A stretch of DNA of 64,000 nt from contig CM043945.1 in assembly GCA_014529385.2 (NCBI GenBank), positions 91,339,112 to 91,403,111 of the forward strand. The letters run 5' to 3'. Origin of the DNA: Adiantum capillus-veneris (Eukaryota; Streptophyta; Polypodiopsida; Polypodiales; Pteridaceae). The notes under the pieces were generated by a model. It made no database searches. It saw only the letters and a program-made list of their open reading frames with translations, and had not been told where the DNA came from. Of the stretch, positions 55,540-64,000 are shown piece after piece; position 1 is the first letter of the stretch; every line of letters begins with the position of its first letter. The translations under genes were made by a program, and so were the position numbers.

Positions 55540-57420
55540 GTTTCAAAAATAATTTCCACCAACTTAAAACGTTTGGAGTTTAGTGCTTGGAGATTTGGTT
55601 GCCAAGCCGTCAGCTCCACTTGAAATCTCACAACTTGGACTTCAATTTACCCAATACTTTCTACAGTTTGGCTTCTTTGGGACCTCAAATGACACAACCC
55701 AAAATGCTAAAAAATCATATGATGTCCTCCTGTCGGCAATTGCCGCCGATTTCAAACTCCAATATCTTATCGTTCCGGACTCCGTTTGACATGATGTTAC
55801 TTCTTGTGACCTTCATATGCTGCTTAGAGCACATACAAATGCTGGTGGAGTTCCTAAAACCTCATATGACACATTAACTAAGGTGACCATAATACTGGTA
55901 CAAAACTGGCCCTATGTGAAACTTAAACCAGTAGTCTCTCGGCAACCAACACTTTGAATGATAATCTGAAAAGACCTACGTGTCTACAAGATGGGCACTT
56001 CAAGTGCATGCACTTACTTCATCCCTAGTCTTTCATTTGCAGGTGCCCAATCCGGTATAGATATGCAAATTGCTCAAACTTCAAACTGTCATAACTTCCT
56101 CTGTGTAGCTCCATTCGATGAGACGTAAAGACAAGCCTATAGAGCACCTTGAGAGATACAATTCTAGTCTATAAACTCCAATCTATGATCACTTCAAGCA
56201 TACTGTTTTTTAGCATTAACGAGACAAATTTTGGCCCTTTAAAGCTGCATTTGGCATACCTTTAGCTTAAAATTGGCTTGTTATCAAGGAGTGACCCCTG
56301 ATCACTAAATACATAGCCTTCAAAGAAGCTTAATCTGCATCCCTCTGCTCACTTTCCCTCCATGGAAGTGGAGTTGCACAACATCGACCCCCTATGAACC
56401 TTCACATCCTCTCGTCTGTGCGAATTGCACTTAATTAGCGTTGGTGTAGCCAAAGTTGGTATGTCATGGGAAGTGAGAAATGCCATGTTAAGGCTACAAA
56501 CACGTGCTATGTAGAAGGCTAGAACAGGTATGAAGTCCCTGGGTAGACTAGTGGCAGCGGAAATGTATTTTTTGGCCAAAAAGTCTCAAGATTGGTCTAG
56601 TGGGGATATAAGATAGAGGTGCCCAAAGTGCCGAGTCAGTTCTCTAGGATGTAGTGTTCGAGGTTCTCTAGAAGCCGGTCGAAACGGCTCATCAAACAGA
56701 GTTCCAATGTGTAGGATTTTGAAGTTTAAAGGTAGAAGGTCTAGCAGATCCCCGACGGACAAGGCAATTGGGGATAGGTGGCCCGGAGTGAGCAAATGGA
56801 TAGATGCATAGATCTGGAGTTGATGAACATGATTGTCTTTTTGGATTGTGGATCCGAGTTTTGGATTGCAAGTTATGGCCATTAGAAGATTGTCGGGGGA
56901 CTAGTTAAGGGCGGGTTTGTGTCCACTTGACTGCATTGGAGGACGTGCCATCTTGCATCTTTTTGGATTTGACAAGGTTCTAGAAGGTGGAGGACATCAT
57001 GTGAAGATAACACAAATTGACAATTTGTCAATTGGATGCTCGGTCAGCGAGATGTGGCGGATCGAAGTTTGAGGCAATGGGCCGAAAGAAAGTATTAAAT
57101 GATTTTCTTGATTTTTGGCGGCCTCGATTGGCAGGCCTGGAAAATTCAAAAAGAGATGAGGCATGGGTGAGTCAAATCCAGCAATGAGGCCTTCTAGTAG
57201 GACTTTACAGTTTGGGCACATGGTTCCTAAGCAGAGAATGGCAAGCCATGCAAGGCCGGGGGAAAGAATCGGAGATGCAATAGTTTTTTTGAGGGGTTTA
57301 TACACCCTTGAGGGGGGAGTCTCTCACAACACACCATGTGGTAGTGTTCAGCCCCAAATGCAGGATTTTGAAGCCGATAGGCAGGGTATAATACTGGAAT
57401 CATGGCCCCTTATGTGTACA
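55540..57420. other. No gene recognised
   Basis: Minus frames at 56586-56882 and 56997-57305 have no known motif. The sequence is probably repeat-derived, but I cannot place it in a family. Confidence 0.4.
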
Positions 57421-57421
57421 A

Positions 57422-57423
<2 letters not shown>

Positions 57424-57517
<94 letters not shown>
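57424..57517. repeat. (GA)47 microsatellite
   Basis: 94 bp of uninterrupted GA. Poly-Arg/Glu and poly-Leu/Ser frames across it are artefacts. Confidence 0.97.
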
Positions 57518-57519
<2 letters not shown>

Positions 57520-57734
57520 CTCTCTACGTGCCTGGCTATGGTGCTCTTTGCGGTGGCGCATGGGGTGGAGTTGGACGGTTTTGGTGGCACCTCTCGGCGA
57601 TGCAGGACACCGGTAGTGGTCGGCAGCCGACGGTGGCTAGTGGGCGTCGCGACTTGGCAGTGATGATATGGCATGGTGCCCGACGGGCCGGGTTCCCACG
57701 GGTGTGAGCGTCCCAAAATTTTTAAGGACAAGGC

Positions 57735-57735
<1 letters not shown>

Positions 57736-57783
<48 letters not shown>
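57736..57783. repeat. 48-bp poly-C tract followed by (AC)n
   Basis: 48 consecutive C, then AACACACACACACACAC. The tract may form G-quadruplex or i-motif structure. Length is unreliable in any sequencing technology. Confidence 0.95.
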
Positions 57784-57785
<2 letters not shown>

Positions 57786-58080
57786 CACACACACACACAC
57801 TAGCAAGATTGCTAGTGCTTGGGGCCTGGGGGTAGGGATGTGTTCTATGGGCATGAGAGAGAGAGAGTGAGAGATAGATAGAATCCGAGGGAAGATGAGG
57901 CAAAGGGAAAGTGGGCCTGAGGGCAAATTTGGAAGTGTTCAAAGGGTGAGTCCAAGGGCAGCCTAGAGAGCTGGTCAAAGGCTAATCGAAGCCTCCCAAA
58001 GGGTGAAAGTGAAGGATCAAAAATAAATAAAAATAATAAAAATTCCAATGGGCACTAGCGACAACGCTAGGGCACCCCCA

Positions 58081-58093
58081 CCCCCCCCCCCCC
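58081..58093. repeat. Second poly-C tract
   Basis: C13 preceded by CCCCCA, next to the palindromic motif CACTAGCGACAACGCTAG at 58053-58070. Confidence 0.9.
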
Positions 58094-58094
58094 A

Positions 58095-58735
58095 AGTACA
58101 AGCCAAAGAGAGCAGTAAGAGAGCATATGAGAATGAGGCGGCTCCCCCTTCCACAAAATGCTAAATTAAGGTGCTAGATGGAATAGTTAGAGAGCAGTTT
58201 CCAAAGTTGAAGACCCCCTACTATAAAAGTCAAATTTTAATCAAATTAGGGGCATTTTTTGTGCCATTTGAAGCCTACAGAGTGAAGCTTCTTGACAGAA
58301 GAGTGTGCCTGTCAATCCCCTTTGTAATCTCTCTTGAAAATGGCCATTATGATGGTAGTTCAATCATTGTACGTTCCTTTGAAAGTGTACTCAAGCCACT
58401 ATTGCCTAATTTTGCTATCATTTCCCCTTTCCCCCTTCTCTTTCTCTTGCTCTTGTCTTTCCTCGTGGTGCCCGCAGTGTGGATGTGTGTGCCCCCCAGG
58501 ACCGATGGTGCTTTGTGTAAGAGAGTTAGATTGAGTGGCTGTGTGCGTGTGTAAGGGTGGAGACAGACCGTGGCAATAGGTGCGCATTGTGTGGTGGTCT
58601 TGTGGAGTGTGTAAGCATTGGGAAGTGAGTAGGCCATGGTTTGCTAGTGTAAAGTGTGTTTTTGAAGTTGTTTTATGAGAGGAGGGGTGTTGTGGATACT
58701 GTGAGCTATAGAGAGGCCTTTGTTTTAGTATCGAG
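58095..58735. other. No gene recognised
   Basis: A 127-residue plus frame (58171-58554) has a hydrophobic run but no known motif or coding support. The stretch may contain the 3' LTR of the minus-strand family-H element that follows. A purine-rich GGGGGAAATGGGGAA (minus strand, about 58740-58756) could be its polypurine tract. Confidence 0.35.
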
Positions 58736-58829
58736 TATGTTCCCCATTTCCCCCTATCCAACCTCATCAAAAGCATCATTGGACACATTTTCTGATGCAT
58801 ACATAACATTATCTCCTATATGTTGATCT

Positions 58830-59982
58830 GAATTGATATCTTCAAGAACAATCTCGCCTTATTGCTTCTTAAACAACTTGATTCATTTTCCTACAATAGG
58901 TACCTTTAGCACAATGCCATCAAGTTTGCATAATTGATTTGTTGCATAATCAAAAGCATGAAGCACCATATATGGTCCAAACCATCGTTTAACCATTTTT
59001 CACATAGTCGTATATTGATTCTCCAGGCTACTGTCATAAACAAGTACCCAGTCGTTGTCTTTGAGAGCATGAGGTCGTAGTCTATGCTTCCCATCAAATA
59101 CTGCTTTATTCTTCAACCTTGCCTCCTTAAGCTTCTCTTTAGCCTATTCAATATCTTCTTGACGCCTCTCAAGTTGGTGAATACATAGAGCAAGCAAATC
59201 TTCTGTAGTCATACCCTCTTTCCATGGCATTATGGTCCAAGTCATAACTACTTCCTCTTTAGGCATAATGGGATTTTTCTCGTACGTCGGCTCAAATGGC
59301 ATAAAACCTATCACAAAACTGTTTGTAGTGCGATCAGCCCACAAAGCAAATGGTAAGAGTTTTGGCCAATTACCAATATGCCCTTGACATGCCTTTGCCA
59401 AACCTTTAACAATAGGCGGATGTCCTCTTTAACTTTTCCCATTACCTTCTGGATTGTATGCTAAAGTGAGAGCCAATTTAATGCCCATACGAGCAAAAAA
59501 CTCTCGAGCTTCATCTGCATCCAACTCTCCTCTATTGGAAGTAATTCTGCCAACACATCCATACCTAGAAATAACATCTTCAAGCAAGGACTTGCATACT
59601 GAATTGGTAGCTTTGGTATGCAAAGCTCCGCCTTCATGATTATCAGTAAGATCTTCTTTGACAAGAACAATGTACCTCATTTTCCACACACCTTCTGGGA
59701 TTGTAATCAGATCCACCACCCACTTGTAGTGCATAGCTAGTGGATAGGTGGGATGCAATCCATCTCAATGTTGCACATTAGAATACTGATAGCATATTAA
59801 GCATGTCTCCACAAATTGAGCCACATATTTATACATACCTTTCCACCAGTGTTGATCCTTGATCTTAACAAAGGTTACACACTCCTCTGTGTCCATCCCA
59901 TAAGCTTTTATGAAAATCTTTGATCACTTGTTGTTGAGTTTCTTTGTCGCACACAACCCGCAGTGGCACTCCTCTTGTACGC
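58830..59982 (-). pseudogene. Integrase of gypsy family H, second copy
   Basis: Minus strand: RGVPLRVVCDKETQ, DFHKSLWDGHRGV and QHWWKGMYKYVAQF (HHCC domain), TYPLAMHYKWVVDLITIP (first Asp), VGRITSNRGELDA, YNPEGNGKS followed by TAA exactly where the catalytic Glu codon should be, and LPFALWADRTTNSF. A C-terminal WFGPYMVLHAFDY and LCKLDGIVLKVP follow. It parallels 18955-19242 plus 23549-24330 on the other side of the window. The N-terminal side is cut at 59982/59983 by the LTR of the adjacent chromovirus. Confidence 0.85.
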
Positions 59983-61635
59983 TGTCGGAGTGTGAAATTC
60001 TCCACGATTGACCAAGAAAGCACCAAGCCTCTGGCTATAGACACGAGCTTAGTAGACGCAAACTCGGATAAATGAGTGCAGATAGACTTGATTAGTGTTT
60101 AATACATGTAATACTGATAATGAAAGAGAGTTTGAGAGAGAAGACTGCAAGTTAGAACATTATTAATTGATACGACGATAAAAAACATAGAAGCAAGACT
60201 CAAGAGATATATTCAACTGACAGGTGATAGAATTTCAAGTGTTATGATTGACCTTTTACAATCCGCCTGCATACGTCGCATCGGTATGCCTTTTGAATTG
60301 CAACCCTTCAACAACCAAAAAACTCCCAGAAATTGGACCACTGTCGAGTCTTTTTGTACTCTCGATGTTCTTCCCGACCTTCCCTTGTCTTCTCCAACTA
60401 CTCTCAAGAACCAGCTTTGCCTTCTGCTGCAGACCCTTCTAAAAAGGCCCTCCCAATAACCCTAAAAAATGGCCCAAAAGAAGGAGGAAAAGTCCAAAAT
60501 TGTGTGCTTCTCCTTTTATAGGAGTGGCCAATCCCAAAATGGGAAACTTGGGTTTTTTATCTACTCGTACAATCGACTTGAGCTCAATATAGCATCCATT
60601 TTTATTGCATACAATTGGCAGTATCCTTTATAGAAACCATTGCATGGCATAACCAATTGGAAACTTTCTCACTTCATCGGTAAGTGAACTGCCCCTTAGC
60701 TAGAAACCTCGGCCGCCCTTGATCTCACACAACATGGGAACTGCACCCTTGGGCATTCTCCCTCTCTCTGACTCCATATGATTGCTCCCCTCCTCGACCA
60801 CTAGAGATATTGCTTGTGGTGGGGGGAACTTAACCCTCCAAAATTAATGCCCCTTTAGGACGCGGGAGTGAACGCTACCGGGGTGCATTGCCACATCACT
60901 TGCCCAAAAACGGCCATTTCCACCCTCAGTGCTGCTGTGCACAGCGCCACGGGTGCCGCCCAAGGCACTCCATAGACAACGAGATGGGGAGCTCTCTCTC
61001 CCTTGGTACACTCCACAAGAGACTACACCTTGGCTCATATACACCATCTCCACGATCTGAACTGCACCTGTGGGTTTTAGTGAACGCCACGAGGTGTCTC
61101 AAGGGTCACCAAGCCTCCCAAGGCTCTTAAAAATCCCAAAAAAATAAACCTTGTTGAGTACACCTTGTGGGCATATGGGCTAGGGAGCTGACATGTGTCC
61201 CTCATTCCCTTTGTGTAAAGGGAGCTTGTGTGTGTGTGTGTGTGTGTGTGAGTTTCTCTCTCATCTCCTACTTCTAGGGATGGCCCCCTCCTATGTAGGG
61301 ATGGTTGAAGACTTTTGGGACACACACAAAGCATCCAATTTCCCTAGATTTTTGACCTTTGGACACAACCTTTGAATTTTGGAACCTTAGCATTTTGGAA
61401 GCCTTAATGGGCTGAACCTTAGGGTCTTTTGAGCCTATTTTTTCACATAGCTCTTTTGCCGATGGCCCCCCCTTTGGATCCCTATATTTTCCCTCCTTTG
61501 GATCCCTACTATGGCTGGCGGGCTGCCAACTTAACCGACATTCTAGCTTTTTCTCCCCTGGCACTTCCCCATATTAAATGATCAGTTTAACATGAGAAAA
61601 TAATTTAGGAGAATTAGATATTAATTATTATGACA
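59983..61635 (-). repeat. 3' LTR of chromovirus C
   Basis: About 1653 bp, TGTCGG...ATGACA on the plus strand. The upper end (GAGAATTAGATATTAATTATTATGACA) is the diverged reverse complement of the chromovirus A LTR start. Most of the LTR body differs from A, so this is a separate LTR subfamily. A (TG)n tract lies at 61226-61250. Confidence 0.8.
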
Positions 61636-61989
61636 TTACCTCTCTCTTGAAATCATAGTCATCCTCGACTATGGGGAAGAGAAGATAAAGCATATTCAGT
61701 AGTCTTTTTTCCTAGCGGGTAGAGGGTCCCTATGTTACCCTATGACATCTTTCCAGAATGGATGACTAGTCCATTTGGAACTTGAGAGCCTAAGATGCCG
61801 CAAGCATGTCTGCACATTAGTCCTATCAATCTTCCATAGTAGAGTGAAAAGCTCTACTTGGTGTTTGGTAGACGTCGTCTTCGTAAACTTGATCTAAGCA
61901 TGCATACTACTTCATTTTTGTGCACAATAAGAAAAAAGAGAGTCTTATAAGACAAAAACTTTGTTCATTTTTAACATTTGTTCATTTGC

Positions 61990-63582
61990 TTACTCTAGGG
62001 AAGAATTGTAAGCATTGACAAGGTTTAGGTTATCCTTTAATTGTATGCCTTGCATCCATTTAGTAGCTTCAAAAGGATAATTCTTAAACTTAATAAGATA
62101 TTTCCGGATAGTCTTATCGCCTCTTAGTACCTTGTCTTCATGTCGGAGAATGGACTCTAGCTACAACACCTCTTCTTGGTCCTCGATCTCTGGTGGGTCT
62201 TCAATCGTTGGTTCTTGAGGTGGCTCTCCTTTGTAAGGCTTTAGTAGGCTCACATGGAAAGCATTGTGTATGAGCCAATGGATGGGCAACTTGAGCTGAT
62301 AGTCCATCTCATTGATTAGCCTAAAAATCTGGAAGGGACCATAGTACCTTTTTGCTAACTTAGCATAGTACTTTTGGTGTCCCGTAGGATTCTTGCCTAT
62401 TGTGTGCCTTAATCGAGCCTTGGGAAATTTGAGTAAGACCCAATCATTTTTTTAAAAGGCCCAATCATTTGGGAAATTTGAGTAAGACCCAATCATTTGA
62501 GTTTGGAAATATTCTTGTAGATCTTTGCTATACTCATCTGCAGCGAAGATCTTCCCGTGTACCTTAAGTAGCAAGGGACTTTTTGATCTTCCCTCTATTA
62601 CCTCAAAATGTGCTTTTCCCGTGGAAGTATGTACAGTGTTATTGTAGGCATACTCCACTAAGGGTAAGTACTTCTTCCATTGGGATCTTTGATCTACTTC
62701 CGTTACATAGGCTTTTAGTAGATCGAGAATTGTTAGGTTAGCTATTTCACTTTGGCCATCCGTTTGCGGGTGATAGGTCGAAGAGAGATTTAGCCTTGTT
62801 CCTAAATTCTCAAAGAGACCCTTCTAGAAATTACTGGTCATTCTATGATTTCTATTCGACACTATAGACATTGGCAAGCCATGGTACTTGAAGATTTGTG
62901 AAATGAAGAGGGTTGCCATTTGATGGGCTTTGATAGTCTTTTTGACAGGTATAAAGTGAGCTTGTTTACTGAACCTGTCTATTATTGTCCATATTTCCAT
63001 ATTCCCATGGATAGACTTAGGCAATCCAAAGGTAAAATCCATGGATATGCTCTCCCATGGTGAATTAGGGACTAGCAAAGGTTGAAGCAATCCAGGTTGC
63101 TTCCCTCTATCAAACTTCGTCTTTTGGCATACCACACATTTAGAAACATACTCTTGTATGTTTGCTTTCATGGTAGGCCAATAGAAATATGTTCCAATCC
63201 CCTTTAGGGTAGGCTGAATCCCTCTATGCCCCGCATAAAAAGGAGCATGAGATTCATTCATTACTTTCTCATGTAGTGAGTTAGTAACACATAGTCTATT
63301 TCCATAGAGAAGATAACCATCTTGTAAAGTAAATGGTTCCTCTTTCTTCCCTAATGCAAGGGCTGAAATCAAATCTCTAAAATTGGAATCAATAGCATAC
63401 TCATCTATCATAGAAGATAGATCATTGTGAGTTGCTATGGAAACCGCATTCACTCTCGGCCGTCTTGAGAGTGCATCGGGTACTTGATTATGCTTGCCAG
63501 CAATGTGAGCAATATAAAAATGAAATTGCGAAAGGAAATTTGCCCACCTCATTTGTTTGTCGGAGAGCCTGGTCTGCGTCAT
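61990..63582 (-). pseudogene. Integrase and chromodomain-like tail of chromovirus C
   Basis: The minus frame 62824-63582 holds the RNase H end (FLSQFHFYIAHIAGKHNQVPDALSRR), the HHCC domain (HAPFYAGHRGIQP, CVVCQKTK) and SMDFTFGLPKSIHGN. The second catalytic Asp region reads VSNRNHRMT instead of SDRDPRMT, so both Asp are Asn. After a shift, 62452-62658 reads MEYAYNNTVHTSTGKA, then a small deletion and a 28-bp duplication at 62426-62498. The chromodomain-like tail (YLIKFKNYPF) follows at about 62060-62110. Compared with chromovirus A the protein is clearly inactive. Confidence 0.87.
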
Positions 63583-63607
63583 GAAGTACTTAAGACTGGT
63601 GATCCGT

Positions 63608-63892
63608 TCACAGAATGAAAGGAGTCCCCAATAAATAGGGCTGCCATGAGTCTAGGGCATGTAGAACTGCGAGGAGTTCCTTTTTATATATGCCTAGAGC
63701 TTGTTCAATAGGGTCGAGCCTTCGAATTTCATAGCATATGGTGTGCCCTTTTTGGAGCAAAACAGCTCCAAGGCAATCACCACAAGCATCACATTGGACC
63801 TCAAATGTCTTTGAGAGATCCGATAGTGGAAGCACAGGTTGAGAGATAACCTTTTCTTTAAGTTTTTTGAAAGCATTGTTGTTAACCCTCAC
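63608..63892 (-). pseudogene. RNase H of chromovirus C
   Basis: Minus frame: NNNAFKKLKEKVISQP, FEVQCDACGDCLGAVLLQKG (catalytic Asp), ALGIYKKELLAVLHALDSW (Glu) and YLLGTPFIL. It parallels 9822-10085 of chromovirus A. Here the AFKKLKEK segment has a sense codon where A has TAA. A frameshift near 63600 separates it from the following frame. Confidence 0.85.
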
Positions 63893-63895
63893 GGC

Positions 63896-64000
63896 ACACG
63901 GACACCCTATGATCTATAAACGTTGTATTATTTAGAGTCAGGTACCGGGCTTGTCGGTGCAATAGGGAAAGGTAGAGTGATCGTCGATGAGAGGCGCACT
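63896..64000. other. Unassigned edge sequence
   Basis: Homology to chromovirus A ends at about 63893. The last 105 bp match nothing else I can see in the window and may belong to a further insertion cut by the window edge. Confidence 0.4.

Larger units (their letters stand above)
59983..63895 (-). mobile_element. Chromovirus C: 3' half of a Ty3/gypsy element, minus strand
   Basis: It comprises a 3' LTR (59983-61635), a polypurine tract TTCAAGAGAGAGGTAA adjacent on the minus strand, and coding sequence for RNase H and integrase closely related to chromovirus A (61990-63892). The element is inserted in a family-H integrase. Coding homology ends near 63893, 100 bp before the window edge, so the RT half is missing or displaced. 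Frameshifts, lost Asp residues and a small deletion/duplication show that it is defective. Confidence 0.88.

Noticed and set aside
57348-57926. Minus-strand 192-residue frame with poly-Gly and poly-Ser/Leu
   Set aside because: It is produced entirely by the poly-C and GA tracts and has no coding support.

Overview
The window is nuclear DNA of a land plant with a large, retrotransposon-packed genome. The support is Ty3/gypsy chromoviruses and Ty1/copia elements with plant-type primer sites complementary to initiator-Met tRNA (TGGTATCAGAGC), and one spliced plant cell-wall gene combining an Ole e 1-like domain with a proline-rich tail. The sequence does not let me name the species or the clade. 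I found no CRISPR array, operon, rRNA gene or convincing tRNA gene.

Layout. 1-2225: minus-strand remnant of a gypsy element (family B). 3460-24460: an old, decayed gypsy element (family H) broken by three insertions, each with a matching target-site duplication (TSD). These are a young chromovirus A (4922-13717, TSD TACAG), an internally deleted minus-strand copia element (15118-17311, TSD TGCAA) and a plus-strand copia element (19243-23548, TSD CATAC). 24462-26470: remnant of another copia element on the minus strand. 28675-30237: the only host gene I can support, a secreted Ole e 1 / proline-rich protein with one 84-bp intron, a TATA box and a GC-richer upstream region. 30700-40330: mostly non-coding, with tandem degenerate repeats, a solo LTR (36394-38169, TSD TGACC) and a three-unit LTR-like array (39250-40310). 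40820-50655: a gypsy-B element with short LTRs (TSD CAAGG). Its gag is split by a gag-only LTR element (42495-46621, LTRs of about 1016 bp, flanked by ACGT) that carries an unusual acidic open reading frame. 51310-54400: minus-strand gypsy gag and protease remnants. 54401-58700: LTR-like material and extreme simple repeats, including a 94-bp GA tract and a 48-bp C tract. 58830-63895: a minus-strand family-H integrase interrupted by a chromovirus related to A, whose 3' LTR (59983-61635) and RNase H-integrase half lie in the window.

How the parts relate. Almost all coding capacity is Gag-Pol, and most of it is dead (stops, frameshifts, lost catalytic residues). The nesting gives relative ages. 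Family H is oldest. The two copia insertions in it show about 2-4% LTR divergence by eye. The gag-only element shows about 2%. Chromovirus A is youngest, with about five differences in 1620 bp, and its single reading frame has one in-frame stop. The proline-rich protein gene stands alone as a small gene island. All homology statements come from reading motifs, and no database search was possible.
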